Shown here piece after piece: positions 8,682 to 18,423 of a stretch of 64,000 nucleotides of DNA. The stretch is from assembly GCF_003475325.1 (NCBI RefSeq), contig NZ_QRQC01000011.1, positions 1 to 64,000 on the forward strand, read 5' to 3'. This DNA is from Collinsella sp. AF33-16 (GTDB taxonomy: Bacteria; Actinomycetota; Coriobacteriia; Coriobacteriales; Coriobacteriaceae). Positions within the stretch are counted from its first letter, which is position 1; each line of letters begins with the position of its first letter. A program made the position numbers and the translations under genes. The notes under the pieces are model-generated. The model had not been told where the DNA came from. It saw only the letters and a list, made by a program, of their open reading frames with translations, and ran no database searches.

Positions 8682-9455
8682 CTACATCGCCATTCCGCCG
8701 TCAACGCGTACGACCTCGCCCGTAATGTAGGCAGCCGCATCGCTCGCCAAAAAGCGCACCACGCCGGCCACTTCCTCGGGGCGCGCCATGCGCTTTAGGG
8801 GAATCTGCTCCTCGGTTGCCGCGCGAACCTTCTCCGAGAGCTTTGACGTCATATCCGTCTCGACAAACCCCGGGGCGACCGCGTTCACTCGTACGCCGCG
8901 GGGTGCAAGCTCGCGCGCTACCGCCTTGGTCAGGCCGATGACGCCCGCCTTGGAGGCAGCGTAGTTGGCCTGCCCGGCATTGCCCATCAGGCCCACGACC
9001 GAACTCATGTTGATGACGCAACCGCCGCGCTGGCGCATAAAGGTCTTGGTGAGCGCGCGCGTCATATTGAACGTGCCCTTGAGATTGACATCGAGCACGC
9101 GGTCGAAGGCATCGTCGCCCATACGCATGAGCAGACCGTCGCGCGTTATGCCGGCGTTGTTGACGAGCGCCCAAATGGAGCCAAAGTCGTTGAGGACCGC
9201 TTCCACGCACGCGTTGACGGCAGCGGGGTCGGCCACGTCGCATTGATATGCGCGTGCCGCGGCGCCAGCCGCCTCGCAGGCTTCGCACGTCTCGCGCGCC
9301 GCATCGACGCTGCCGGCATAGACGACGGCGATATCAAAGCCGTCCTCCGCCAGACCGACAGCGCAGGCGCGGCCGATACCGCGCGAGCCGCCCGTAACCA
9401 GCACCACGCGACGTGAGTCGTTGCGCTCGAGCGCGCCGTTGTTCAAGTTGCCCAT
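8682..9455 (-). CDS. fabG: 3-oxoacyl-ACP reductase
   Basis: A 257-residue short-chain dehydrogenase that reduces 3-oxoacyl-ACP with NADPH. The Rossmann motif TGGSRGIG is at residues 21-28 and NNAG at 99-102. The catalytic Ser151, Tyr165 and Lys169 are present (YAASK). The C-terminus YITGEVVRVDGGMAM is characteristic. The N-terminus is about 13 residues longer than E. coli FabG, but the start at 9455 has a good site (GAAAGG) and no internal start is better placed. It belongs to the fab operon. Confidence 0.95.
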   Translation of the reverse strand: MGNLNNGALERNDSRRVVLVTGGSRGIGRACAVGLAEDGFDIAVVYAGSVDAARETCEACEAAGAAARAYQCDVADPAAVNACVEAVLNDFGSIWALVNNAGITRDGLLMRMGDDAFDRVLDVNLKGTFNMTRALTKTFMRQRGGCVINMSSVVGLMGNAGQANYAASKAGVIGLTKAVARELAPRGVRVNAVAPGFVETDMTSKLSEKVRAATEEQIPLKRMARPEEVAGVVRFLASDAAAYITGEVVRVDGGMAM

Positions 9456-9485
9456 GTCATTCCTTTCGGGTTACAGCCCTGTGGA

Positions 9486-10412
9486 CTATGCGAGCTCGTC
9501 GGCAATAGCTGCGACCTGCTCGGCCGTTTCGCACGAATACACGCGAACGTCGCTCAGCGTACGCTTGACCAGGCCCGACAGCGTTTTGCCGGGGCCGACC
9601 TCAATAAACGTGTCGATCCCCTGATCCTGCAGAGTATGCAGCGTGTCGACCCAGCGAACGGCATGACTCACCTGGTTGACCAAGACATCTGATGCCGCTC
9701 GCGGGTCCGCCGGATAGGGCGCCGCCGTCATGTTTGCCATGACCGGAATCAGCAGCGGAGACGGCGCGTGGCCGGCTTGGATATACGTCGCCAGCCCCTC
9801 AGTCGCCTCGGCCATATAGGGGCTATGGAATGCACCCGACACCGCGACCCTCATGGCCCGGCCACCAGCCTCTTTTACCAGGGCGTCGAGGGTCTGCAAC
9901 GCATCGGGCGCTCCGGCCACAACCGTCTGCTGGGGGCTGTTGTAGTTGACCGGCCAGCAGTCCTCGCCGGCCTGTTTTGCCAGGCCCTCGACTTGCACCG
10001 CATCGAGCTTGATGACGGCGCGCATGCCGCCCGGATGGCGCTCGGCAGCCGCGGCCATCAGCGCCGCGCGCTCGCACACGAGCTCAAAGCCCGCTCGCGT
10101 ATCGAATGCCCCCGCAAAGGTGAGCGCGGCGACCTCGCCCAGCGAGAATCCCGCACAGGCGGCAGGCACCACGCCGCGCTCACGCAGAGCGATAGCCGCT
10201 GCCAGGTCGTGAACGAACACGCACGGCTGCGTGTTCTCGGTCTGCGAGAGCTCCTCCTTGGAGGCGCTCCGGCACTGCTCACTGGTCCCCGGACGCACCT
10301 CATCGGCGATTGCAAACACCTCAGCAGCCGCCGGCGATGCCTCGATCAGGTCGACGCCCATCGCGGGGTGTTGGGCACCCTGGCCGGCAAACAGAAACGC
10401 TACGCTACCCAT
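9486..10412 (-). CDS. fabD: Malonyl-CoA:ACP transacylase
   Basis: A 308-residue acyltransferase that loads malonyl groups onto ACP. It starts with FLFAGQGAQ, carries the nucleophile Ser90 in GFSLGE, and has the catalytic His in SGAFHSPYM. The C-terminal EVGPGKTLSGLVKR is typical. Its start overlaps the end of fabK by 13 bases, consistent with coupled translation in the operon. Confidence 0.96.
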   Translation of the reverse strand: MGSVAFLFAGQGAQHPAMGVDLIEASPAAAEVFAIADEVRPGTSEQCRSASKEELSQTENTQPCVFVHDLAAAIALRERGVVPAACAGFSLGEVAALTFAGAFDTRAGFELVCERAALMAAAAERHPGGMRAVIKLDAVQVEGLAKQAGEDCWPVNYNSPQQTVVAGAPDALQTLDALVKEAGGRAMRVAVSGAFHSPYMAEATEGLATYIQAGHAPSPLLIPVMANMTAAPYPADPRAASDVLVNQVSHAVRWVDTLHTLQDQGIDTFIEVGPGKTLSGLVKRTLSDVRVYSCETAEQVAAIADELA

Positions 10413-11344
10413 GCGGACGCACCCTTCAGGACGCGCTCGGCGCCATCGACCAGATCGTCAACGATTTCACGTGCGCTCTGGCGCTCGCTAACCATGCCGG
10501 CAATCTGTCCACACAAAAACGAACCCTCTTCGTAGTTGCCGTCCTTGGCGGCCTTGCGAAGGGCGCCCGTGCCCATGGCCCCGAGTTCCTCGACACTTAC
10601 GCCAGCCGCCTCGCTCTTGGCATAGGCGTTGGTGAAGGGGCTCTTGAGGGCGCGCACCGGATGTCCCGTCGAGCGACCGGTCGCACGCGTCGAAGTGTCG
10701 TTGGCCTTCAGGACCATCTCCTTGTACTGCTCCGAGACGGTGCACTCATTTGCGACCAGAAAGCGCGTACCCACCTGCACGCCGGCGGCACCCAGCATAA
10801 AGGCGGCCGCCACGCCGCGGCCGTCGGCAATACCGCCGGCGGCCACGACGGGAATGTCGACCGCATCGACGACCTGCGGCACCAGCGCCATCGTCGAGGT
10901 CTCGCCAATATGGCCGCCCGATTCGGTGCCCTCGGCAACAACCGCCGTGGCTCCACGACGCGCCACGAGGCGCGCCAGCGCCACCGAGGCAACGACCGGG
11001 ATGACCTTGATGCCCGCCTCGTTCCACGCCTTCATGTACTTGGCGGGATTGCCGGCGCCTGTCACGACGACCGGCACTCGCTCGTCAATCACAACCTGCG
11101 CGACCTCGTCGGCAAACGGGCTCATGAGCATGACGTTGACGCCAAAGGGCTTATCCGTCTTGGTGCGCAGCTCGTGAATCTGATCGCGCAACCAGTTTGC
11201 GTCGGCATTCATGGCCGCGATAATCCCTAAGCCGCCTGCCTCGGACACGGCAGACGCCAGCGAGGCATCGGCAATCCAGGCCATGCCGCCCTGGAACACG
11301 GGCTTTTCGATGCCGAGCAGCTCGCAGAGAGGAGTCTTGAGCAT
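10400..11344 (-). CDS. fabK: Enoyl-ACP reductase II (FMN-dependent)
   Basis: A 314-residue TIM-barrel flavoprotein related to nitronate monooxygenases; in fatty-acid clusters this family is FabK. It reduces enoyl-ACP in the last elongation step. Motifs include PVFQGGMAW, the EGTESGGHIGE segment, and AAGGIADGRG with GVQVGTRF for FMN phosphate. No fabI or fabL is seen, so FabK is probably the sole enoyl reductase of this cluster. FabK enzymes are known to be insensitive to triclosan. It lies directly after acpP. Confidence 0.93.
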   Translation of the reverse strand: MLKTPLCELLGIEKPVFQGGMAWIADASLASAVSEAGGLGIIAAMNADANWLRDQIHELRTKTDKPFGVNVMLMSPFADEVAQVVIDERVPVVVTGAGNPAKYMKAWNEAGIKVIPVVASVALARLVARRGATAVVAEGTESGGHIGETSTMALVPQVVDAVDIPVVAAGGIADGRGVAAAFMLGAAGVQVGTRFLVANECTVSEQYKEMVLKANDTSTRATGRSTGHPVRALKSPFTNAYAKSEAAGVSVEELGAMGTGALRKAAKDGNYEEGSFLCGQIAGMVSERQSAREIVDDLVDGAERVLKGASAWVA

Positions 11345-11346
11345 CT

Positions 11347-11583
11347 CTACTTCTCCAATGCCGCCTCAACCGTATCGACGAACTCGCCGACCGTCTTAGG
11401 GTTCTCCTCGGTATCGAGCTGAATATCGAACTCGTCCTCGACGGCCACGAGAATCTCGACGGTACCCAGACTGTCGAGGCCGATCTCCTCGAGCGTGGAC
11501 TCGGGCTTCATCTCGACGTCGTCAAGGCCGGCGGTCTCGCGGATAACGTCGCAAACGCGCTCGAAGGTCTTCTGATCTGCCAT
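11347..11583 (-). CDS. acpP: Acyl carrier protein
   Basis: A 78-residue acidic protein that carries growing acyl chains. The phosphopantetheine site is Ser38 in GLDSLGTVE. Length and four-helix pattern match ACP. It lies two bases before fabK and after fabH, with its own site (AAAGGAGAA). Confidence 0.97.
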   Translation of the reverse strand: MADQKTFERVCDVIRETAGLDDVEMKPESTLEEIGLDSLGTVEILVAVEDEFDIQLDTEENPKTVGEFVDTVEAALEK

Positions 11584-11635
11584 GGTAGTTCTCCTTTGTT
11601 TGTGCCCTAGGGGCGTTTTTATTTCCTATGTGCGA

Positions 11636-12595
11636 CTACTTCCAACGAAGCAAATAGCCACCTATATCCAGGCCGGCGCCAAATCCAACGAGGGCGATGG
11701 TGTCGCCCGCATTCAGTGCGTCGGTACGTGCCAGCCGGTCAAGCGCAAAGGGAATGCAGGCGCTCGAAATGTTGCCGGTCTCGCGCAACGTGCGAACCAC
11801 GCGCTCGTCCGGCACGCCCAGGCGCTTGATCGCCTGGTTCAAAATTCGCTCGTTGGCCTGATGGAATACAAAATGGTCGATGTCCTCGACCGCGATACTC
11901 GCGTCGCAGGCGAGCTTATGGACCGTGTCGCAGATGGCGTTGACGCCGAACTTGAACACGCGGCGGCCATTCATGGACAGCACGCTCTCGCTATCTGCGG
12001 AGGCCTTAAACGGCGAGGTACCGACCAGACCGGGAACGCGCAACGTCTCGACGTCGGGCGCCGTCGAAAGCTCAACGGCAAGGGGGTTGTCTCCCCCAGC
12101 CCCAATCACTGCGGTGCCTGCCCCATCGCCAAAGAGCACGCACGTGGCACGGTCGGTCCAATCGAGCACGCGCGTCATCTGCTCGGCGGCAACGACCAGC
12201 ACGTGCTCGGCGCGACCGCGGGCGATATAGCCCTCGGCGACATCGAGCGCAAATACGAAGCCGGCACAAGCCGCCGAGACATCGAAGGCAGGGCACGTCG
12301 CGCCTAGTCGCTCAGCAACGGCACACGCCTCAGCGGGAACAAGGTGATCACCTGTCGTCGTCGAGCAGACGATCAGATCCAGCTGGCTCGCGTCGATTCC
12401 GGACACCCGGAGTGCCCGCTCGCTCGCCGCTACGGCAAGGTCGTCAAGTGACTCGGTGGTGCAGACGTGGCGGCTCTTGATACCTGTGCGGGTAAAAATC
12501 CACTCATCCGAGGTATCGAGGAACTCGGACAGCTCGTCATTGGAAACACTGCGCTCGGGAAGCGCCGAGCCTGTTCCAAGAATCGTGAAACCCAT
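11636..12595 (-). CDS. fabH: Beta-ketoacyl-ACP synthase III
   Basis: A 319-residue initiating condensing enzyme that joins acetyl-CoA (or a branched primer) to malonyl-ACP. The catalytic Cys110 is in VSAACAGF, the His in FHQANERI and the Asn in TGNISSA. The frame is open 19 codons further upstream, but ATG 12595 follows AAAGGAGG at ideal spacing. It is the first gene of the ten-gene operon; a repeated motif upstream may regulate it. Confidence 0.96.
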   Translation of the reverse strand: MGFTILGTGSALPERSVSNDELSEFLDTSDEWIFTRTGIKSRHVCTTESLDDLAVAASERALRVSGIDASQLDLIVCSTTTGDHLVPAEACAVAERLGATCPAFDVSAACAGFVFALDVAEGYIARGRAEHVLVVAAEQMTRVLDWTDRATCVLFGDGAGTAVIGAGGDNPLAVELSTAPDVETLRVPGLVGTSPFKASADSESVLSMNGRRVFKFGVNAICDTVHKLACDASIAVEDIDHFVFHQANERILNQAIKRLGVPDERVVRTLRETGNISSACIPFALDRLARTDALNAGDTIALVGFGAGLDIGGYLLRWK

Positions 12596-12611
12596 CACTA
12601 ACCTCCTTTGA

Positions 12612-12678
12612 GTTGTTGACGTGTTTACATCGACCAAGAGAGGATAGCGCATTTCAGTCGTTGTTGACGTGTTAACAT
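12612..12678. promoter_or_regulatory. Paired 19-bp direct repeat upstream of fabH (candidate operator)
   Basis: GTTGTTGACGTGTTTACAT at 12612-12630 recurs with one change at 12660-12678, a 48-bp period. Each contains an imperfect palindrome around GACGTGT. The pair lies between the divergent fabH operon and birA, partly in the fabH leader, and fits a repressor site controlling one or both. The regulator is unknown; the sequence does not resemble the FapR, FabT or BirA operators I know. Confidence 0.5.
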
Positions 12679-12771
12679 TAAATTGTCCAAATGCGACAAA
12701 GGCTTCACATTGTGTCTGTCTCTCGACACCATTGCGTTATTCACTTATTAATTAAGGAGGTGGCAGCCGCT

Positions 12772-13548
12772 ATGGATGCCCAATTAACGATAGTCGACGT
12801 AACCGGATCGACCAACGATGACCTGCTCGAAGCAGGAAAACAGGGTGCGCCGCACGGCACGGGACTTGCCGCCCGCGCGCAAACGGCAGGACGCGGCCGA
12901 CGCGGCCACAAGTGGGATTCAACCGCCGGCAACTTATTGCTCTCGATTGTCCTACGTCCACGTGTTGATCCCGCCAAGTACTCTGGACTTGCCGCCGTCA
13001 GCGGCCTAGCGGTGCTCGAGGCGCTCGAGGCGCAAGGTCTTGCTAACGAGATCGGCCTCAAATGGCCCAACGACCTCGTCGCGCGAGGACATAAGCTCGG
13101 TGGCATTTTGGTCGAGGCGGCACGCGACAACAAAGGCATGCCCTTCGCCGTATGCGGCATTGGCGTCAATGTGAACTATGCGCCCCAAGAGGTGCCCGAT
13201 GGCGGCTTACCGGCAATCGGTCTCTCGGACCTTAACGAGAACGTTCCTGCCGTCGACATGCTCCTCGATGAGGTCTATCACGCAGTTATAGACGCTGTAG
13301 ATGCCTGGGCAGAGCGCCTCAACGCCAATGAAAAAGACGCCGGTCCGCTCGCGCCCGTCCACGACGAATATATCGCTCACCTCAATTGGATTGGGAAGCA
13401 CGTTCTCGCCCGCTCACCCGCTGGAGACGAGCTGGCACGCGGCATCTTTAAAACCGTCGATGCCTTTGGTCGCGCGTGCATCAAGACGGAAGACGGCTTG
13501 CGATCCTTCCATTTTGAGGAGGCATCGCTGCGTCCCGTGAGTGAATAG
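12772..13548 (+). CDS. birA: Biotin--[acetyl-CoA carboxylase] ligase
   Basis: A 258-residue biotin protein ligase that activates biotin as biotinyl-AMP and attaches it to AccB. Motifs are GRGRRGHKW (biotinyl-AMP loop) and KWPNDL, with the SH3-like C-terminal domain after about residue 210. There is no N-terminal winged helix, so it is a class I ligase and cannot act as a BirA-type repressor. ATG 12772 follows AAGGAGG; the frame is open upstream but has no family similarity. It is divergent from the fatty-acid operon that encodes its substrate. Confidence 0.93.
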   Translation: MDAQLTIVDVTGSTNDDLLEAGKQGAPHGTGLAARAQTAGRGRRGHKWDSTAGNLLLSIVLRPRVDPAKYSGLAAVSGLAVLEALEAQGLANEIGLKWPNDLVARGHKLGGILVEAARDNKGMPFAVCGIGVNVNYAPQEVPDGGLPAIGLSDLNENVPAVDMLLDEVYHAVIDAVDAWAERLNANEKDAGPLAPVHDEYIAHLNWIGKHVLARSPAGDELARGIFKTVDAFGRACIKTEDGLRSFHFEEASLRPVSE

Positions 13549-13603
13549 GGTGCCACAGCCAGCCGCTCGGCAGCCTTACCCGGCGATCCAAACCCATCAT
13601 GCC

Positions 13604-13642
13604 AAACAAAAGGACCCCGCTACCGTAACGGCAGCGGGGCCC
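13604..13642 (-). terminator. Terminator after rpsJ
   Basis: On the minus strand CCCCGCTGCCG pairs with CGGTAGCGGGG and is followed by TTTTGTTT. It closes the rpsL-rpsG-fusA-rpsJ operon 23 bases past rpsJ and also lies downstream of birA. Confidence 0.85.
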
Positions 13643-13664
13643 TGTAAGCTATGAGCGATATCGC

Positions 13665-13973
13665 TTAGAGCTTGATGTCGATGTCGACGCCAGCGGGGAG
13701 GTCGAGACGCATGAGCGAATCAACGGTGCCCGAGGTGGGGTCGAGGATGTCGATGAGGCGCTTGTGGGTGCGCATCTCGAACTGCTCACGGGAGTCCTTG
13801 TTCACGTGCGGCGAGCGGATAACCGTGTACAGGTTGCGCTCGGTGGGCAGGGGGACAGGACCGGAAACGCGAGCGCCGGTCTTCTGAGCGGTCTCGACGA
13901 TGAGCTTCGCGGACTGATCGACGACCTCGTGATCATAGCCCTTGAGGCGAATGCGGATCTTCTGGGTAGCCAA
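13665..13973 (-). CDS. rpsJ: 30S ribosomal protein S10
   Basis: A 102-residue S10, with [18 protein letters not shown] at the N-terminus and the conserved [20 protein letters not shown] segment. It binds 16S rRNA in the head of the 30S subunit and is also the NusE antitermination factor. Here it is the last gene after fusA and is followed by a terminator, so it is not directly joined to rplC and the rest of the S10 operon. Confidence 0.98.
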   Translation of the reverse strand: MATQKIRIRLKGYDHEVVDQSAKLIVETAQKTGARVSGPVPLPTERNLYTVIRSPHVNKDSREQFEMRTHKRLIDILDPTSGTVDSLMRLDLPAGVDIDIKL

Positions 13974-14033
13974 CTTAAACCTCCAAAGAGTGCGAGAGAT
14001 GTTCTCGCGGATTACGTAACAGGGAGCTCGAAC

Positions 14034-16133
14034 TTAGGCGTTCTTGCTCATGACCTCGTCCACGATGGACTTGGGCGCGGGCTCATAAGAGTCGAACTGC
14101 ATCGTGTAGGATGCACGGCCCTGGGTCTGGGAGCGAAGGTCGGTAGCGTAACCGAACATCTCGCCCAGCGGCACCTTGGCACGGATGAGCTTGCTGTTCT
14201 TGCGATCCTCCATGCCCTCGATCTTGCCGCGGCGACCGGAGAGGTTGCCCATAACGTCGCCCATGTACTGCTCGGGGGTCTCGACCTCGACAGCCATGAT
14301 CGGCTCGAGCAGCTGCGGATCGGACTTCTTGAGGGCGTCCTTGATAGCCATGGAACCGGCGATCTTGAAGGCGGCCTCGGAGGAGTCGACCTCGTGGTAA
14401 GAACCGTCGAACAGGGTGACCTTAACGTCGAGGACCGGGAAGCCGGCGATAACACCGGTGTTCAGGGCCTCCTGGATGCCCTTGTCGATGGACGGGATGT
14501 ACTCCTTGGGCACGACGCCGCCGACGATAGCGTTGACGAACTCGTAGCCGAAGCCCTCCTCCATCTTCTCGAGCTTGATGACGGCGTGGCCGTACTGACC
14601 GCGACCACCGGACTGACGGACGAACTTGCCCTCAGCCTTCTCGACGTCGTGACCAGCGGTCTCGCGGTAGGCAACCTGGGGCTTACCAACGTTAGCGTCA
14701 ACCTTGAACTCGCGGAGCAGACGGTCGACGATGATCTCGAGGTGCAGCTCGCCCATGCCGGCGATGATGGTCTGGCCGGTCTCGTGGTTGGTGGACACCT
14801 GGAAGGTCGGGTCCTCCTCGGCGAGCTTGGTCAGAGCCAGGGACATCTTGTCCTGCTCGGCCTTGGTCTTGGGCTCGATGGCAACGTCGATAACGGGCTT
14901 AGCGAACTCGATCTTCTCGAGGACGATCTCCTTGCCCTCGGCGCACAGGGTGTCACCGGTGGTGGAGTTCTTGAAGCCGACGCAAGCGACGATGTCGCCG
15001 GCGGCAGCGTCGTCACGGTCGATACGCTCGGCGGCGTTCATCTCGAGGATGCGGCCGAGGCGCTCACGCTGACCGTTGGAAGCGTTGACAACGTAGGAGC
15101 CGGACTCGGCGCGGCCGGAGTAAACGCGGACGTAGGTGAGCTTACCGACGAACGGGTCGGTCATGATCTTGAAGACCAGGCCGGAGAAGGGCTCGTCGAA
15201 GGAAGGATGACGCTGGATCTCCTCGCCGGTGTCCGGATCGGTACCGGTGACGGCCTCGACGTCGAGCGGGCTGGGCAGGTAGTCGACGACAGCGTCGAGC
15301 AGCTCCTGGACGCCCTTGTTCTTGTAGGCGGAGCCCACGAAGACGAGGTTGAGCTCGTTGGCCAGAACGCCCTTACGCAGAGCAGCCTTGAGCTCCTCGA
15401 CGGTGAAGTCCTCCTCCATGAGGATCTTCTCCATGAGCTCGTCGTCAAAGCTGGCAGCAGCGTCAAGGAGCTCCTCGCGCTTGGTGGCAGCGATGTCGGC
15501 AAACTCAGCCGGGATCTCGTCCATCGGCTCGGGGTAGGTCATACCCTTCTCGTCGGCCTTGAAGTCCCAAGCAGTCATGGTGACCAGGTCGATGACGCCC
15601 CAGAAGTTGTCCTCGGCGCCCATCGGGACCTGAGCGGCCACGGCGTTAGCGTCGAGACGATCCTTCATGGTCTCGATAGCGTTGAAGAAGTCAGCGCCCA
15701 CGCGGTCATACTTGTTGATGAAGGCGATGCGGGGAACGTTGAAGGTGGAAGCCTGACGCCAAACGGTCTCAGACTGGGGCTGAACGCCGGCAACGGCGTC
15801 GAAGACGGCGACAGCGCCATCGAGGACGCGCAGGCAGCGCTCGACCTCGGCGGTGAAGTCAACGTGGCCCGGGGTGTCGATGATCTGGATGCGGTAGTCC
15901 TTACCGTCCTTGTTCCAGAAGCACGTGGTAGCAGCGGAGGTAATGGTTACGCCGCGCTCCTGCTCCTGAACCATCCAGTCCATGGTGGCAGCGCCCTCAT
16001 GGACCTCACCGATCTTGTGGGTCTTACCGGTGTAGTAAAGAATACGCTCGGTCGTGGTGGTCTTACCGGCATCGATGTGAGCCATGATGCCGATGTTACG
16101 GGTATCGGAAAGCTTGTACTTAGGCTTAGCCAT
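14034..16133 (-). CDS. fusA: Elongation factor G
   Basis: A 699-residue translocase GTPase. G motifs are [12 protein letters not shown] (about residues 18-29), DTPGHVDF and NKYD. Domains II-V follow, with GMGELHLEI in domain III and the SGGRGQYGH loop in domain IV. Full family length. It follows rpsG by 19 bases and precedes rpsJ. Confidence 0.98.
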   Translation of the reverse strand: MAKPKYKLSDTRNIGIMAHIDAGKTTTTERILYYTGKTHKIGEVHEGAATMDWMVQEQERGVTITSAATTCFWNKDGKDYRIQIIDTPGHVDFTAEVERCLRVLDGAVAVFDAVAGVQPQSETVWRQASTFNVPRIAFINKYDRVGADFFNAIETMKDRLDANAVAAQVPMGAEDNFWGVIDLVTMTAWDFKADEKGMTYPEPMDEIPAEFADIAATKREELLDAAASFDDELMEKILMEEDFTVEELKAALRKGVLANELNLVFVGSAYKNKGVQELLDAVVDYLPSPLDVEAVTGTDPDTGEEIQRHPSFDEPFSGLVFKIMTDPFVGKLTYVRVYSGRAESGSYVVNASNGQRERLGRILEMNAAERIDRDDAAAGDIVACVGFKNSTTGDTLCAEGKEIVLEKIEFAKPVIDVAIEPKTKAEQDKMSLALTKLAEEDPTFQVSTNHETGQTIIAGMGELHLEIIVDRLLREFKVDANVGKPQVAYRETAGHDVEKAEGKFVRQSGGRGQYGHAVIKLEKMEEGFGYEFVNAIVGGVVPKEYIPSIDKGIQEALNTGVIAGFPVLDVKVTLFDGSYHEVDSSEAAFKIAGSMAIKDALKKSDPQLLEPIMAVEVETPEQYMGDVMGNLSGRRGKIEGMEDRKNSKLIRAKVPLGEMFGYATDLRSQTQGRASYTMQFDSYEPAPKSIVDEVMSKNA

Positions 16134-16152
16134 GTTAGTTCCTTACCTTAAC

Positions 16153-16626
16153 TTACCAACGATAGTGAGAGAACGCGCGGTTGGCCTCGGCCATCTTGAA
16201 GACGTCCTCACGCTTCTTGACGGAAGCGCCCAGGCCGTTGGAAGCGTCGAGGATCTCGTTGGCGAGACGCTCGGCCATGGTCTTCTCCTTGCGAGCGCGG
16301 GAGAAGTTGACGATCCAGCGAATGCCCAGAGCGGTGGAACGACGGGAGTTGACCTCCATCGGGACCTGATAGGTAGCGCCACCGACACGCTTGGGCTTAA
16401 CCTCGAGCGTGGGCTTGACGTTGTCCATAGCCTTCTTGAAGGTAGCGAGAGCGTCGCCACCCTCGGACTTCTCGGCAACGATCTCGAAAGCGGTGTAAAC
16501 GATGCGCTCAGCGGTGGCCTTCTTGCCGTCAAGAAGGACCTTGTTGATGAGCTGAGTCACCAGGCGGTTGTTGTAAACGGCGTCAGGCTGAACCTCACGA
16601 CGATTAGCTGCTGCACGACGCGGCAT
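16153..16626 (-). CDS. rpsG: 30S ribosomal protein S7
   Basis: A 157-residue S7, the primary 16S rRNA binder of the 30S head. It begins [15 protein letters not shown] and contains the conserved GIRWIV segment and the C-terminal AFSHYRW. It lies between rpsL and fusA, the usual str operon order. Confidence 0.98.
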   Translation of the reverse strand: MPRRAAANRREVQPDAVYNNRLVTQLINKVLLDGKKATAERIVYTAFEIVAEKSEGGDALATFKKAMDNVKPTLEVKPKRVGGATYQVPMEVNSRRSTALGIRWIVNFSRARKEKTMAERLANEILDASNGLGASVKKREDVFKMAEANRAFSHYRW

Positions 16627-16699
16627 GTGAAATCTCCTTAAGTGTCTACCGTGCGGCGCTTAGGCGGCACACGGCGAAAGTATCAAAACGTTATCTGGC

Positions 16700-17077
16700 T
16701 TATTTAGCCTTGGGGCGCTTAGCACCGTACTTGGAACGGGCCTGCATACGGTTCTGGACCGGAGCAGCGTCGTAGGCGCCACGGATGACGTGATAACGGA
16801 CACCAGGGAGGTCACGGACACGACCGCCGCGGACGAGCACGATGGAGTGCTCCTGCAGGTTGTGGCCCTCACCCGGGATGTAAGCGGTAACTTCGATGCC
16901 GTTGACGAGGCGAACACGGGCAACCTTACGAAGAGCCGAGTTCGGCTTCTTGGGGCTCGTGGTGAAGACGCGGGTGCACACGCCGCGCTTCTGGGAGTTG
17001 TGCTGCAGAGCAGCGTTCTTGGACTTCTTGGGCACGGAACGACGGCCCTGGCGAACCAGCTGGTTAATAGTAGGCAA
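16700..17077 (-). CDS. rpsL: 30S ribosomal protein S12
   Basis: A 125-residue S12, which sits at the decoding centre. [10 protein letters not shown] (residues 42-51) contains Lys43 and VEVTAY-type and GEGHNLQEH segments are conserved. In the second decoding loop the usual Lys88 is Arg (GGRVRDLPG, codon CGT at 16814-16816). The first loop lacks the usual KGCPQ and reads LQHNSQKRG. The gene heads the str operon. Confidence 0.98.
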   Translation of the reverse strand: MPTINQLVRQGRRSVPKKSKNAALQHNSQKRGVCTRVFTTSPKKPNSALRKVARVRLVNGIEVTAYIPGEGHNLQEHSIVLVRGGRVRDLPGVRYHVIRGAYDAAPVQNRMQARSKYGAKRPKAK

Positions 17078-17305
17078 AGCGTACTCCTTCTCGAATGATT
17101 CCAGCTTTCTGTAAAGTGCAACGGCTTGAATCGAGGGGTCAGCATCCCCCTACGAAACACGCAGTTCGATAGGATACGTGGCGTTAGCTGTGCCGTCAAC
17201 AGACCACGCCGCCGGGCGTATCCCAAAATAGCTATATTTCCGCAAAGCCTCCATAAAAGGAATCCCCGCCTGTGCGCAAGTGCCCATTCCAGCCGTCCAT
17301 GTAAC

Positions 17306-17340
17306 GCAAAATAGGCCGCTTCCCCTCTTGGGAAGCGGCC
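17306..17340 (-). terminator. Terminator after the DUF4179 gene
   Basis: The stem GGCCGCTTCCC / GGGAAGCGGCC is followed on the minus strand by TATTTTGC. It lies 7 bases after the stop of the ECF-associated membrane gene. Confidence 0.8.
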
Positions 17341-17346
17341 CAGACC

Positions 17347-18423
17347 TTACGAATAGACGATGGTAAAGGGTACTTCTGTTTCGGTCTCTCCTGTTGATGT
17401 GTACCTCGTGCCCTCAAGGGTTACTGAGACCACTTGGTCGACATCAATCAACTTCGTTGGCACCCAAATGTTCTCTCCGCTATTGCGCGCCATCGAAACA
17501 TAGAAATTGTACGCCCCTGCGTCGTCATCTTCGATAATCTGCTCCGATCCATCCTTGTAGGTAACCGTCAACTTCTTCGTGACTGCGTCAATGCCCAGAT
17601 CATCGATGTGCGTCTGGATGGAAAACGGGCTGATCTCGAGAGGCGAGTCATCGGAGCGGAGTTCCTTAGTATCGACGTACGCTCCAACGCTAAACTCGGG
17701 CGTCGATGCCTCGAACGGCTTCGCATCCTCTCCTTCGCCCTCGGTCCACGAGATATTCCAGGTGACCGCATGTTGAAAACCTCGCTCGCGATCCATAGAA
17801 GCAAAGTACATCGTGCCATTAATGACAGTATCGCTTGATGTGTCCTTATCAATGGTGCAGCGTGTGTCAGCCCATTCCTCGCCGAAGTTCATGCTGGGTG
17901 TACCGATGCCTTGTTCTTCTTCACCATAGAGAACAAGTTCGCCTGTCTCTGCTGCCGGCTTGTAGTAGTTAACACCATTTGGATTGGACAGCGTAAACGT
18001 CACAGCACCGCAGCCGTTTTGGTCGATAGCCATATCATGAATGTCGAGTGTATAGCCGTTGCCCTCGACGGACAGATTGACCTTCTGTACTGAACCCTCC
18101 AAGCTTTGGGGCGCGATACCATCACCAAACTCTCTGGTGTAGGTATATTTAGTCCCCGACGAGCCACCTTGAGTCCAGGTAACGGACTCTCCGTTGCCAT
18201 GGTTTCCCCAGGCAGAGGCAAAATAACTGGAATTGACAACGGCGTAGGCGACCCCTCCGGTCGCCAACACCCCGGCAAGGCATCCGATCACAGCAACATA
18301 CAGAGGCTTCGCGTGACCCTTTCGGCGAAGCGGCTCACCAGCAGCGGCATAAAGAACACGGTCAGCAAGATCGCTATCGGCTTGGACGGACTCGAAGGCC
18401 TGCTTGATTTGGTTGGATTTCAC
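17347..18423 (-). CDS. DUF4179-like membrane protein, probable anti-sigma partner
   Basis: A 358-residue protein with a short cytoplasmic N-terminus (about 40 residues), one membrane segment at about 42-66 (YVAVIGCLAGVLATGG) and a large beta-rich outer region. Genes of this plan sit next to ECF sigma factors and likely hold the sigma factor at the membrane. Its start overlaps the sigma gene by 50 bases, so the two are cotranscribed and probably coupled. It resembles the protein at 54283-55413 in layout but little in sequence. I recognise no ligand-binding or protease site. The anti-sigma role is inferred from context. Confidence 0.8.
   Translation of the reverse strand: MKSNQIKQAFESVQADSDLADRVLYAAAGEPLRRKGHAKPLYVAVIGCLAGVLATGGVAYAVVNSSYFASAWGNHGNGESVTWTQGGSSGTKYTYTREFGDGIAPQSLEGSVQKVNLSVEGNGYTLDIHDMAIDQNGCGAVTFTLSNPNGVNYYKPAAETGELVLYGEEEQGIGTPSMNFGEEWADTRCTIDKDTSSDTVINGTMYFASMDRERGFQHAVTWNISWTEGEGEDAKPFEASTPEFSVGAYVDTKELRSDDSPLEISPFSIQTHIDDLGIDAVTKKLTVTYKDGSEQIIEDDDAGAYNFYVSMARNSGENIWVPTKLIDVDQVVSVTLEGTRYTSTGETETEVPFTIVYS

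Noticed and set aside
12691..12771. N-terminal extension of BirA that could hold a winged helix
   Set aside because: Only 27 codons with no HTH character. The AAGGAGG site sits before ATG 12772.
13764..16151. A plus-strand open frame of 795 codons opposite fusA and rpsJ
   Set aside because: Antisense shadow of a highly biased gene, for the same reasons.
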